Source of the DNA: Bradyrhizobium diazoefficiens USDA 110
GTDB lineage: Bacteria; Pseudomonadota; Alphaproteobacteria; Rhizobiales; Xanthobacteraceae
Length of the DNA stretch: 64,000 bases
Direction: 5' to 3'
Assembly: GCF_000011365.1 (NCBI RefSeq)
Contig: NC_004463.1
Span: 7,426,001-7,490,000 of the forward strand
The notes under the pieces are model-generated. The model had not been told where the DNA came from and did not search any database. It saw nothing but the letters and a program-made list of their open reading frames with translations. Below, piece after piece: positions 15,968-25,385 of the stretch (position 1 is the stretch's first letter; each line of letters starts with the position of its first letter). Position numbers and translations under genes: made by a program.

Positions 15968-18817
15968 ATGAATCCCGTCAAAGAACTGGAAAAGCACGGA
16001 CAAGCCGTCTGGCTGGACTTCCTGGCCCGTGGCTTCATCGCCAAGGGCGACCTCAAGCGGCTGATCGACACCGACGGCGTCAAGGGCGTCACCTCCAATC
16101 CGTCGATCTTCGAGAAGGCGATCGGCAGTTCGGACGAGTACGACGCCCCGATCGGCAAGGCGCTGAAGCGCGGCGACCGGAGCGTGGCCGACCTGTTCGA
16201 AGCCGTCGCGGTCGAGGACATCCAGAACGCCGCCGACGTGCTCCGCCCGGTCTATGACCGCCTCAAGGGGGGCGACGGCTATGTCAGCCTGGAGGTCTCG
16301 CCCTATCTTGCGATGGACACCACCGGGACGGTCGCCGAGGCACGGCGGCTCTGGAAGGACGTCAACCGCAAGAACCTGATGGTTAAGGTGCCGGCGACGC
16401 CGGAAGGCCTGCCAGCGATCGAGACGCTCATCGGCGAGGGCATCAGCATCAACATCACGCTGCTGTTCTCCAGGGACGTCTACCTCCAGGTCGCGGAGGC
16501 CTATCTCGCCGGCCTCGAGAAATACGTCGCGGGCGGCGGCGATCCGTCGCATGTCGCGAGCGTCGCGAGCTTCTTCGTCAGCCGGATCGACTCGGTGGTC
16601 GACAAGCAGCTCGACGAGAAGATCGCGCGCGCCAACGACCCCAGCGAGAAGGAACGGCTTGCCGCGCTGAAGGGCAAGGTCGCCATCGCCAACGCCAAGG
16701 TCGCCTACCAGGATTACAAGCGCCTGTTCTCCGGTTCCCGCTGGGACAAGCTCGCCGCCAGGGGCGCCAAGCCGCAGCGCATGCTGTGGGCCTCGACCGG
16801 CACCAAGAACAAGGATTACAGCGACGTCCTCTATGTCGAGGAGCTGATCGGCCCCGACACCATCAATACCGTGCCGCCGGCGACGCTGGATGCGTTCCGC
16901 GACCACGGCAAGCCGCGCGACAGCCTGGAAGAGAACATCGACGACGCAAGGCGCGTGCTGGAGGAGCTGGAGCGCTCCGGCGTCTCGCTCGACGCGATCA
17001 CCGAAGAGCTGGTCAAGGATGGCGTCAAGCTGTTCGCCGACGCCGCCGACAAGCTCTACGGCGCCGTTGCGCACAAGCGCGCCACCGTGCTCGGGCCCGC
17101 GCTCGACCGCCAGCAGTTGTCGCTCGGCGACGGGCTCGGTAAGGCGGTGGCGAAGAGCACCGAGGAATGGCGCGCGTCGGCCAAGATCCGCAGGCTGTGG
17201 CAGCGTGACAAATCGGTCTGGACCGGGGCCGACGAGGACAAATGGCTCGGCTGGCTCGACAGCGCCGCCAAGGCCGACGTCGCCGACTACGAGGACTATG
17301 CGAGCCGCGTGAAGGGCCAGAAATTCTCCGATGCGGTCGTGCTCGGCATGGGCGGATCGAGCCTCGGGCCCGAGGTGCTGGCCGAGACCTTTGCGCGAAA
17401 GTCAGGCTTTCCGAAGCTGCATGTGCTCGATTCCACGGATCCCGCCCAGGTGCGGGCGATGGAAGCGAAGATCGACATCGCCAACACCGTGTTCATCGTG
17501 TCCAGCAAGTCCGGCGGCACCACCGAGCCGAACGCGATGAAGGACTATTTCCACGACCGCGTCGCGCAGGCGGTCGGCCCCAAGGTGAAGACCGGCCACC
17601 GCTTCATCGCGGTGACCGATCCCGGCTCGTCGCTGGAGAAATCGGCCAAGACGCTGAACTACGCCCGCATCTTCCACGGCGAGCCCTCGATCGGCGGCCG
17701 CTATTCGGTGCTCTCGCCGTTCGGCCTCGTACCGGCGGCGACCGCGGGCATCGACGTCAAGACCTTCGTCAAGCATGCGCTCGCGATGGCCCGCTCCTGC
17801 GGACCGGACGTGCCGCCAAGCGAGAATCCCGGCGTGCAGCTCGGCCTTGCCATGGGCCTCGCCGGCCTCGAAGGCCGTGACAAGGTGACGATCCTGTCGT
17901 CGAAGAAGATCACCGATTTCGGCGCCTGGGCCGAGCAGCTGATCGCGGAATCGACCGGCAAGGAGGGCAAGGGCCTGATCCCGATCGACGGCGAGCCGCT
18001 GGGCGAAGCCGCAGCTTACGGCAACGACCGCTTCTTCATCGACATCCGTACCGAGGGCGAGGCGGACGCCGCCCATGACTCGAAGCTTGCCGCGATCGAA
18101 GCGGCCGGCCATCCCGTCGTGCGCATCGTGATGAAGTCGATCGACCATCTCGGTCAGGAGTTCTTCCGCTTCGAGATGGCGACGGCGGTGGCAGGCAGCA
18201 TCCTCGGCATCAACCCGTTCGACCAGCCGGACGTGGAAGCGGCCAAGATCAAGACCCGCGAGCTCACCGCGTCGTTCGAGAAGACCGGCGCGCTGCCGGC
18301 GGAGCAGCCGGTGGTCAGCACCGACGAGGCCGATCTCTATACCGACGAGGCCAACGCCACGGCACTGCGCGCCGCCGGCGCCAACGGCGACCTCACTTCC
18401 TGGCTGAAGGCGCATCTCTCGCGCTCGGGCCATGGCGATTATGTCGCCCTGCTCGGCTACATCGCGCGCGACAAGGCCACCATCGACGCGCTTCAGGCGA
18501 TGCGGCTCGAGGTGCGCGAGAAGCGCCATGTCGCGACCTGCGCCGAGTTCGGACCGCGCTTCCTGCACTCGACGGGACAGGCCTACAAGGGCGGGCCCGA
18601 CAGCGGCGTGTTCCTCCAGATCACCGCTGACGACGCCAAGGACCTGGCCGTGCCGGGCCAGAAGGCCAGCTTCGGCGTGATCAAGGCGGCGCAGGCGCGC
18701 GGCGATTTCGATGTGCTCACCGAGCGCGGGCGGCGCGCATTGCGCGTCCACCTGAAGGGCGGACTCAAGAAGGGTCTCGCGGCGCTCAACGCGGCGCTTA
18801 ACGACGCGCTGAATTAA
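15968..18817 (+). CDS. tal-pgi: Bifunctional transaldolase / glucose-6-phosphate isomerase
   Basis: 949 residues, the size expected for the rhizobial fusion. The N-terminal half is transaldolase: [30 protein letters not shown] with the Schiff-base lysine in the K-V-P-A-T context, and [11 protein letters not shown]. The C-terminal half is phosphoglucose isomerase: [31 protein letters not shown]. It joins the non-oxidative pentose phosphate pathway to the glucose-6-phosphate pool in one polypeptide. First gene of an operon with gnd, zwf, pgl and gntK. The leader has a TTGGAG sequence 13 bases before the ATG. Confidence 0.93.
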   Translation: MNPVKELEKHGQAVWLDFLARGFIAKGDLKRLIDTDGVKGVTSNPSIFEKAIGSSDEYDAPIGKALKRGDRSVADLFEAVAVEDIQNAADVLRPVYDRLKGGDGYVSLEVSPYLAMDTTGTVAEARRLWKDVNRKNLMVKVPATPEGLPAIETLIGEGISINITLLFSRDVYLQVAEAYLAGLEKYVAGGGDPSHVASVASFFVSRIDSVVDKQLDEKIARANDPSEKERLAALKGKVAIANAKVAYQDYKRLFSGSRWDKLAARGAKPQRMLWASTGTKNKDYSDVLYVEELIGPDTINTVPPATLDAFRDHGKPRDSLEENIDDARRVLEELERSGVSLDAITEELVKDGVKLFADAADKLYGAVAHKRATVLGPALDRQQLSLGDGLGKAVAKSTEEWRASAKIRRLWQRDKSVWTGADEDKWLGWLDSAAKADVADYEDYASRVKGQKFSDAVVLGMGGSSLGPEVLAETFARKSGFPKLHVLDSTDPAQVRAMEAKIDIANTVFIVSSKSGGTTEPNAMKDYFHDRVAQAVGPKVKTGHRFIAVTDPGSSLEKSAKTLNYARIFHGEPSIGGRYSVLSPFGLVPAATAGIDVKTFVKHALAMARSCGPDVPPSENPGVQLGLAMGLAGLEGRDKVTILSSKKITDFGAWAEQLIAESTGKEGKGLIPIDGEPLGEAAAYGNDRFFIDIRTEGEADAAHDSKLAAIEAAGHPVVRIVMKSIDHLGQEFFRFEMATAVAGSILGINPFDQPDVEAAKIKTRELTASFEKTGALPAEQPVVSTDEADLYTDEANATALRAAGANGDLTSWLKAHLSRSGHGDYVALLGYIARDKATIDALQAMRLEVREKRHVATCAEFGPRFLHSTGQAYKGGPDSGVFLQITADDAKDLAVPGQKASFGVIKAAQARGDFDVLTERGRRALRVHLKGGLKKGLAALNAALNDALN

Positions 18818-18830
18818 GGGAATCTCTCAG

Positions 18831-19829
18831 ATGCAACTCGGCATGATCGGCCTCGGCCGGATGGGCGGCAACATCGTTCGCCGGCTGATGCGCCACGGCC
18901 ATTCGACCGTGGTCTATGACAAGGACGCCAAGGCCGTCGCCGGCCTTGCCGCAGACGGCGCGGTAGGCTCGGCGACGCTGGAGGAGTTCGTCGCAAAGCT
19001 GGAGCGGCCGCGCACGGCCTGGGTGATGCTGCCTGCGGGACGCATCACCGAGACGACGATCGACACGATCGCGGGCGTGATGCAGGAAGGCGACGTCATC
19101 ATCGACGGCGGCAACACCTTCTGGCAGGACGACGTCCGCCGCGGCAAGGCGCTGAAGGCACGCGGCATCCACTATGTCGACGTTGGCACCTCCGGCGGCG
19201 TCTGGGGTCTCGACCGCGGCTATTGCATGATGATCGGCGGCGAGAAACAGGTGGTCGACCGGCTCGATCCGATCTTCGCCGCGCTCGCGCCCGGCGCCGG
19301 CGACATTCCGCGCACGGAAGGACGTGAGGGGCGCGATCCCCGCATCGAGCAGGGCTATATCCACGCCGGCCCCGTCGGCGCCGGCCACTTCGTCAAGATG
19401 ATCCACAACGGCATCGAATACGGCCTGATGCAGGCCTATGCCGAAGGGTTCGACATCCTCAAGAACGCCAACATCGATGCCTTGCCGGCGGACCATCGCT
19501 ACGATTTCGATCTCGCCGACATCGCAGAAGTCTGGCGGCGCGGCAGCGTGATCCCGTCCTGGCTGCTCGATCTCACCTCGACGGCGCTCGCCGACAGCCC
19601 GGCATTGGCGGAATATTCCGGCTTCGTCGAAGATTCCGGCGAAGGCCGCTGGACCGTGAATGCGGCGATCGACGAAGCGGTGCCGGCCGAAGTTCTGACC
19701 GCGGCGCTCTACACACGTTTCCGTTCCCGCAAGGAACACACCTTCGCCGAAAAAATTCTCTCCGCGATGCGCGCGGGTTTCGGCGGCCACAAGGAGCCGA
19801 AGCAGCCGGGCGCTTCGAAGCCCAAATAA
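18831..19829 (+). CDS. gnd: 6-phosphogluconate dehydrogenase, short decarboxylating form
   Basis: 332 residues, the short (often NAD-preferring) type rather than the 470-residue NADP enzyme. The Rossmann motif is [20 protein letters not shown]; the substrate site shows [33 protein letters not shown] and the catalytic-lysine block [14 protein letters not shown]. It oxidises 6-phosphogluconate to ribulose 5-phosphate. It lies 13 bases after tal-pgi. Confidence 0.92.
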   Translation: MQLGMIGLGRMGGNIVRRLMRHGHSTVVYDKDAKAVAGLAADGAVGSATLEEFVAKLERPRTAWVMLPAGRITETTIDTIAGVMQEGDVIIDGGNTFWQDDVRRGKALKARGIHYVDVGTSGGVWGLDRGYCMMIGGEKQVVDRLDPIFAALAPGAGDIPRTEGREGRDPRIEQGYIHAGPVGAGHFVKMIHNGIEYGLMQAYAEGFDILKNANIDALPADHRYDFDLADIAEVWRRGSVIPSWLLDLTSTALADSPALAEYSGFVEDSGEGRWTVNAAIDEAVPAEVLTAALYTRFRSRKEHTFAEKILSAMRAGFGGHKEPKQPGASKPK

Positions 19830-19869
19830 AAGGCGAAGTATCAAGTAACAGAGCGAAGGCCGATCATTC

Positions 19870-21381
19870 GTGACAAAAGACCCGCAAGCCAAGCGCAAGC
19901 CGGAAAATTGCGCCTTCGTCATCTTTGGCGTGACCGGAGACCTTACTCATCGCCTTGTGATGCCCTCGCTCTACAATCTCGCGGCCGAGCACCTGTTACC
20001 GGAAAAGTTCTGTGTCGTCGGCGTGGCCCGCAAGGGCCAATCGGATGACGAGCTGCGCAGCAGCCTGTTGAAGGGCCTGCGCCAGTTCGCGACGCGACCC
20101 GTGGACGACGATATCGCCCAGAAGCTGCTGCAATGCCTGACCTTCGTCGAGGCCGACCCGAAGGACTCGCCGTCCTTCGACCGCTTGCGCGAGCATCTGG
20201 ATTCGCTGGAATGCGCGCAGGACACCGGCGGCAACCGGCTGTTCTATCTGGCAACGCCGCCCGCCGCGTTCGCGCCGACCGCGCGCGAGCTCGGCCGCAC
20301 CGGCATGATGGAGGAGAACGGCGCCTGGCGACGCCTCGTGATCGAAAAGCCGTTCGGCACCGATCTCGCCTCGGCACGCGCGCTGAACGCCGAGCTCCTG
20401 AAGATCATGGACGAGCACCAGATCTACCGGATCGATCACTATCTCGGCAAGGAGACGGTGCAGAACATTTTGGTGCTGCGCTTTGCCAACGGCATGTTCG
20501 AGCCGATCTGGAATCGCAACCACATCGACCACATCCAGATCACGGTGGAAGAGAAGCTCGGCGTCGGCCATCGCGGCGGCTTCTACGACGCCACCGGCGC
20601 GCTGCGCGACATGGTACCGAACCATCTGTTCCAGCTGATGTCGCTGGTCGCGATGGAGCCCCCCGCCCGCTTCGACGCGCATTCCGTGCGCTCCGAGAAG
20701 GCCGACGTGCTCACCTCGATCCAGCAGCCCAGCCGGGAAGAGGCGCTGAAGAATTCAGTGCGCGCGCAATATCTCGCCGGCCGCATCGGCGACGAGGAGA
20801 TCACGGACTATCGCAAGACCGAGGACGTCAAGCCCGGCAGCACCACCGAGACCTTTGTCGCGCTCAAGCTGATGATCGACAATTGGCGCTGGGCCGGCGT
20901 CCCCTTCTACTTGCGCACCGGCAAGGCGCTGGGTCACAAGCGCACCGAAGTCGCGATCAAGTTCAAGCAGGCGCCGCTGTCGATGTTTTCGGGCACGGAC
21001 GTCGACCGCCTGTCGCAGAACTTCCTTACCATCGGCATCGCGCCGACCGAGACCATCGAGCTTCAGTTCAACGCCAAGATTCCGGGCCCGAGCATCACCA
21101 TCGACGGCGTCGAGATGAAGTTCCGCTATGGCGACTATTTCCGCGTCGATCCCTCGACCGGCTACGAGACGCTGATCTACGACTGCATGATCGGCGACAA
21201 CATACTGTTCCAGCGCGCCGACGGCATCGAGGCCGGATGGCAGGCGGTGCAGCCGTTCCTGGACGCCTGGAAGAGCGAGGGCACCAACGGCATCGAGACC
21301 TATGAAGCCGGCAGCGACGGCCCCGCCTGCGCGGACGAGCTGCTCCGGCGCGACGGACGAAGCTGGCGGAAGTTTTCGTGA
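19870..21381 (+). CDS. zwf: Glucose-6-phosphate 1-dehydrogenase
   Basis: 503 residues starting at GTG 19870. FVIFGVTGDLTHRLVMPSLYNLA is the NADP-binding N-terminus and RIDHYLGKETVQN the substrate-binding motif with the reactive lysine. It catalyses the entry step of the oxidative pentose phosphate and Entner-Doudoroff routes. It is immediately followed by pgl, which hydrolyses its product. Confidence 0.94.
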   Translation: MTKDPQAKRKPENCAFVIFGVTGDLTHRLVMPSLYNLAAEHLLPEKFCVVGVARKGQSDDELRSSLLKGLRQFATRPVDDDIAQKLLQCLTFVEADPKDSPSFDRLREHLDSLECAQDTGGNRLFYLATPPAAFAPTARELGRTGMMEENGAWRRLVIEKPFGTDLASARALNAELLKIMDEHQIYRIDHYLGKETVQNILVLRFANGMFEPIWNRNHIDHIQITVEEKLGVGHRGGFYDATGALRDMVPNHLFQLMSLVAMEPPARFDAHSVRSEKADVLTSIQQPSREEALKNSVRAQYLAGRIGDEEITDYRKTEDVKPGSTTETFVALKLMIDNWRWAGVPFYLRTGKALGHKRTEVAIKFKQAPLSMFSGTDVDRLSQNFLTIGIAPTETIELQFNAKIPGPSITIDGVEMKFRYGDYFRVDPSTGYETLIYDCMIGDNILFQRADGIEAGWQAVQPFLDAWKSEGTNGIETYEAGSDGPACADELLRRDGRSWRKFS

Positions 21382-22130
21382 TGGCGGCGGCCGGCAAGCC
21401 GAAGCTGATTGTCGCGGCCGACGCCGAGGCCCTTGCGCAGGCCGCGGCGGAACGGGTGATGGCGCGGATTGGCGCCAATCCGGGGCGTATCGCGATCTGC
21501 CTGACCGGCGGCTCGAGCCCGAAAAAGCTCTATCAACTGCTCGGCGGCGATTCCTGGCGTGGAAAAATCCCGTGGGATCGCGTGCACTGGTTCATCGGCG
21601 ACGAGCGCTTCGTGGCTGAGAACGATCCCCTCAACAACATGGCGGTCGCGCGCGCGACCTTTCTCGACCGCAATGCGCCCTCCGGCCATGTCCACCCGAT
21701 CCCGACCGCGACTGAGAACCCGGATCAAGGCGCCGCCGCCTATGCGCGCGAGCTGCAGGCCTTCTACGGTTCGGAAAGCCTCGATCCGGCCCGGCCACTG
21801 TTCGACCTGGTCTTGATGGGCGCCGGCCCGGACGGCCACACCGCCTCGCTGTTTCCCGGCTATCCCGAGATCGAGGAGAGCAAGCGTTGGGTCGTCGGGG
21901 TGCCCAAGGCCAATGTGGCCCCCTTCGTGCCGCGGGTCTCCCTCACCCTGCCCGTCCTTGCGTCCTGCCGCGAAATGCTGTTCGAGATTGCGGGACATGA
22001 CAAGCAGCCGATCTTGACGCGCCTCCTCAATGGCGAGACTCTGCCGGCTGTACGCGCGCGCTCGAATGGTGAGACCGTCTGGCTGGTCGACCAGGCCGCG
22101 CTTCCGGAGGAAATTCGTGGGCCGCGTTGA
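21381..22130 (+). CDS. pgl: 6-phosphogluconolactonase
   Basis: 249 residues from ATG 21381; its first base is the last base of the zwf stop codon (a GTG three bases earlier is also possible). ICLTGGSSPKKLYQLL, VHWFIGDERFVAENDPLNNM and VLMGAGPDGHTASLFPG are the DevB/6-PGL motifs. It hydrolyses 6-phosphogluconolactone. Its 3' end overlaps the gluconokinase gene. Confidence 0.92.
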   Translation: MAAAGKPKLIVAADAEALAQAAAERVMARIGANPGRIAICLTGGSSPKKLYQLLGGDSWRGKIPWDRVHWFIGDERFVAENDPLNNMAVARATFLDRNAPSGHVHPIPTATENPDQGAAAYARELQAFYGSESLDPARPLFDLVLMGAGPDGHTASLFPGYPEIEESKRWVVGVPKANVAPFVPRVSLTLPVLASCREMLFEIAGHDKQPILTRLLNGETLPAVRARSNGETVWLVDQAALPEEIRGPR

Positions 22131-22659
22131 AGCACCTTGTGCGTTGATCGTGATGGGCGTGTCGGGTTCGGGCAAGAGCACGGTTGCGGAGGCGCTGGGC
22201 GAGCGGCTCGGCTGGCGCTTCGAGGACGGCGACAGCTTTCATCCCGCCAGCAATGTCGAGAAGATGAAGGCCGGCCATCCCCTCACCGACGAGGACCGCT
22301 GGCCCTGGCTCAACGCCATCGCCGACGAGATCGAACGGGTCTGCAAGAGCGGCAAGCACGTCATCATCGCCTGCTCGGCGCTGAAGCACACCTATCGTGA
22401 CGTACTGCTGCGGGGGCGCGACGACGTCCGCTTCGTCTTCCTGAAGGGCACGAAGGAGCTGATCGCCGAACGCCTCGCGCACCGCAAGGGCCACTTCATG
22501 CCGCCAGGGCTGCTGACGAGCCAGTTCAACACGCTGGAAGCCCCGGAGGCGAGCGAGCACGTCGTCACCGTCTCGATCGACGAAACCGTCGAGGCGATCG
22601 TGGACGGCGTCGTGCGGCAATTGAAACTGGGCGGCGCAATACCCAAGGTTCTGCCATGA
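22117..22659 (+). CDS. gntK: Gluconokinase
   Basis: 180 residues. The start is the GTG at 22117, set by the GGAGG site at 22106-22110 six bases upstream; it overlaps the end of pgl by 14 bases. Walker A VMGVSGSGKSTVAEAL, then FEDGDSFHPASNVEKMKAGHPLTDEDRWPWL, typical of GntK. It phosphorylates gluconate to 6-phosphogluconate, feeding the same pool as Zwf/Pgl. ATGA overlap with the next gene. Confidence 0.92.
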   Translation: MGRVEAPCALIVMGVSGSGKSTVAEALGERLGWRFEDGDSFHPASNVEKMKAGHPLTDEDRWPWLNAIADEIERVCKSGKHVIIACSALKHTYRDVLLRGRDDVRFVFLKGTKELIAERLAHRKGHFMPPGLLTSQFNTLEAPEASEHVVTVSIDETVEAIVDGVVRQLKLGGAIPKVLP

Positions 22660-23468
22660 CGCCAATCTCACTCGTGGTCTCCGACGTCGACGGCACGCTG
22701 CTGACCAAGGACAAGACGCTGACGGAACGTGCGAGGTCCGCGGTGCAGCGGCTGCACCAGGCTGGCATCGGCTTCACCATCACCTCCAGCCGCCCCGCCA
22801 TCGGGATGCGCTTCCTGATCGAGCCGCTGGCGCTGTGGCTGCCGGTCGGCCCGTTCAACGGCTCCTCGATCGTCGATCCCGAGATGAAGCCGGTCGAGCA
22901 GCACCTCATCCCCGCAGGCGCGGTCGAGCGGTCCTTGCAGATCCTCCGGGAGTTCCGCGCCGACATCTGGCTGTTCACCACCGACAAATGGCTGATCGAC
23001 AACCCTGGCGGTAAATACGTCGCCCATGAGCAGCACACCATCCGCTCCGATCCGACCATCGTGACGGATTTCTCGCCGTACCTTGCCAGCGCCTGCAAGA
23101 TCGTCGGTGCCAGCACCGACGCCGCCGGGCTCGAGCGTTGCGAGAAGGCGATGCAGGAGGCGCTCGGCAGCGAGGCGACCGCGGTGCGCTCGCAGACCTA
23201 TTATCTCGACATCACCCCGCCCGGCTTCAACAAGGGCACCTTCGTCGAGGCGATGGCCAAGCGCCTCGGCATCGCGACCGACACGGTCGCCACCATCGGC
23301 GACATGCAGAACGACCTTGCGATGTTCCGCGTCAGCGGCACCTCGATCGCCATGGGCAATGCCACCGACGACGTCAAGGACCGGGCCACCCACGTCACCG
23401 CAACCAACGAACAGGACGGTTTTGCGGAGGCAATGGAGATGATCTTGAAGCGGAACGGGGTCGGCTAG
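22656..23468 (+). CDS. Cof-type HAD-IIB phosphatase
   Basis: 270 residues. HAD motif I is VVSDVDGTLLTKDK; the later lysine is in GFNKGTFVEAM and motif IV is TIGDMQNDLAMF. The cap belongs to the Cof/IIB class that dephosphorylates sugar phosphates and related metabolites. Last gene of the pentose phosphate operon, coupled to gntK, so a phosphosugar substrate is likely but unproven. Confidence 0.85.
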   Translation: MTPISLVVSDVDGTLLTKDKTLTERARSAVQRLHQAGIGFTITSSRPAIGMRFLIEPLALWLPVGPFNGSSIVDPEMKPVEQHLIPAGAVERSLQILREFRADIWLFTTDKWLIDNPGGKYVAHEQHTIRSDPTIVTDFSPYLASACKIVGASTDAAGLERCEKAMQEALGSEATAVRSQTYYLDITPPGFNKGTFVEAMAKRLGIATDTVATIGDMQNDLAMFRVSGTSIAMGNATDDVKDRATHVTATNEQDGFAEAMEMILKRNGVG

Positions 23469-23507
23469 GGCTTGATGGCCTCAACTATCGCCTGCCGCTG
23501 GGTGCCC

Positions 23508-23530
23508 ACCTCTCCCCAGCGGGGAGAGGT
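23508..23530. terminator. Bidirectional hairpin after the pentose phosphate operon
   Basis: Perfect 10-bp stem (ACCTCTCCCC at 23508-23517, complement at 23521-23530) with a 3-base loop, placed between the convergent HAD and GH15 genes. It belongs to the same repeat family as the hairpin at 8200-8223. Confidence 0.6.
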
Positions 23531-23550
23531 GAAGAACCTGCCGCGCCGAT

Positions 23551-25356
23551 CTACTTCGACCGCTGCATCGCGGGCTTCTCGCTCTCCTGCCTTGCCGCCG
23601 ATAGATTATGCGCGGTGTTGACCAGCGCGATGTGGGTCAGCGCCTGCGGGAAGTTGCCGGTCTGGCGGCCCGCCACGGAATCGTATTCCTCGGCCAATAG
23701 CCCGACGTCGTTGGCAAGGGCGGCCACGCGGTCGAACAGCACCTGCGCCGTGTCGAGATCGCCCGACAGCACATAGGCATCGGCGAGCCAGAGGGTGCAA
23801 GCCAGGAACGCGCCCTCGATCGGCTGCTTTTCCTCGGACACCTCGCGCGGATCGTGCCGCAGCACGAAGCCGTCGCGCATCAGGTGCTTTTCGACGGCCG
23901 CGATGGTACCGCGGATGCGCGGGTCCTCCGCCGGCAGGAAGCCGACCGCCGGCACCAGCAGCACGCTGGCGTCGAGCAGCTTTGAGCCGTAGGACTCGAC
24001 GAAGGCATTTTCCTCCGCGTCGAAGCCATTGTTGCAGACGTCGCGGTGAATGGCCTCGCGCAGCGCGCGCCAGTGCAGCAGCGGCGCCTTGAAGCCAAAG
24101 GTCTCGGCGCTCTTGATGCCGCGGTCGAAGGCGACCCAGGTCATCACCTTGGAGAAGACGTAGTGCTTCGGCTCGCCGCGCCGCTCCCAGATGCCGTGGT
24201 CGGGCTGGTCCCAGACCTCGGCGAGATGATTGAGCACCGCGCATTCCAGCGCCCAGGTCGCTTCGTCATTGAGCTTGAGCCTGGCCATGCGCGACTGGTG
24301 GAAGGCGTCGATCAGCTCGCCATAGACGTCGAGCTGCAGCTGTGCATGCGCGGCATTGCCGACGCGGACCGGCTGGGCGCCCTCATAGCCGTCGAGCCAG
24401 CGCGCCTCCCATTCCAACAGGCGCCGCTGGCCCCAGATGCCGTACATGATCTGCATGTTCGCCGGCGAGCCGGCGGCGGCGCGCAAGAGCCAATTGTGCC
24501 AGGCCAAGGCCTCCTCGGTATAACCCGAGTTCATCAGCGCCAGCAGCGTGAAGGTGGCATCGCGCAGCCAGCAGAAGCGGTAGTCCCAGTTCCTGCTGCC
24601 GCCGAGCTTCTCGGGCAGCGAGGTCGTGGGCGCCGCGACGATGCCGCCGGTCGGGCCGAAGGTCAGCGCCTTCAGCGTGATCAGCGAACGCATGATGAGA
24701 TCGTGATACTCGCCGTCCCGCGTGCAGCGGCTGCACCAGTCCTTCCAGAATTTTTCGGTCTCCTGGAGCGCGATCTCCGGATCGATCGGCTCGGGCGGGT
24801 CGAGGTGCGAGGGGCCATAGGTCAGCACGAACGGCACGGTCTCGCCGGCCTTCACCTCGAATTCGGCAACCGTCGTCAGGTCCTCGCCGCGGGTCCCGAC
24901 CGGCGTGCGCAGCACGGTCATGTCCTGGCCGGCGACCGCCAGCAGCGAACCGTCCTTGCAACGGCGCACCCAGGGAATGTCGATGCCAAAGCCGAAGCGG
25001 ATCACGAGCTCCATCCGCAGCTTCACCGTACCGCTGACGCCGCGGACCAGCCGCACGACGTCGGACGCCTTGCCGCGCGGCGGCATGAAGTCGATCAAGG
25101 CGACAATGCCGCTCCTGGTCTCAAACCGCGTTTCGAGGATGAGGGTATCGCCGAGATAGCGGCGTGACGTCGTGGTGACGTCCCCGGCCGGTGCGATCTG
25201 CCAGCGGCCGTTCTTGCGCGTGCCGAGGATTGCGGCAAAGCAGGCGTCGGAATCGAAGGCGGGCCAGCACAGCCAGTCGATCGAGCCGTCGCGCCCGACC
25301 AGCGCCGCGGTCTCGCAGTCGCCGATCAGCGCATAGTCCTCGATCCTCTGAGACAC
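23551..25356 (-). CDS. Glycoside hydrolase family 15 protein (glucoamylase/trehalase-like)
   Basis: 601 residues from a GTG start. It begins RIEDYALIGDCETAALVGRDGSIDWLCWPAFDSDACFAAILG, the usual opening of bacterial GH15 proteins. The catalytic (alpha/alpha)6 domain shows GGSRNWDYRFCWLRDATFTLLALMNSGY. Members hydrolyse alpha-1,4 glucans or trehalose; the sequence does not decide which. It is 29 bases downstream of malQ on the same strand and diverges, with malQ, from the trehalose/glycogen operon. Confidence 0.88.
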   Translation of the reverse strand: MSQRIEDYALIGDCETAALVGRDGSIDWLCWPAFDSDACFAAILGTRKNGRWQIAPAGDVTTTSRRYLGDTLILETRFETRSGIVALIDFMPPRGKASDVVRLVRGVSGTVKLRMELVIRFGFGIDIPWVRRCKDGSLLAVAGQDMTVLRTPVGTRGEDLTTVAEFEVKAGETVPFVLTYGPSHLDPPEPIDPEIALQETEKFWKDWCSRCTRDGEYHDLIMRSLITLKALTFGPTGGIVAAPTTSLPEKLGGSRNWDYRFCWLRDATFTLLALMNSGYTEEALAWHNWLLRAAAGSPANMQIMYGIWGQRRLLEWEARWLDGYEGAQPVRVGNAAHAQLQLDVYGELIDAFHQSRMARLKLNDEATWALECAVLNHLAEVWDQPDHGIWERRGEPKHYVFSKVMTWVAFDRGIKSAETFGFKAPLLHWRALREAIHRDVCNNGFDAEENAFVESYGSKLLDASVLLVPAVGFLPAEDPRIRGTIAAVEKHLMRDGFVLRHDPREVSEEKQPIEGAFLACTLWLADAYVLSGDLDTAQVLFDRVAALANDVGLLAEEYDSVAGRQTGNFPQALTHIALVNTAHNLSAARQESEKPAMQRSK

Positions 25357-25385
25357 TGTCGTGCGAGCCTAAAAACCCCGGCGGA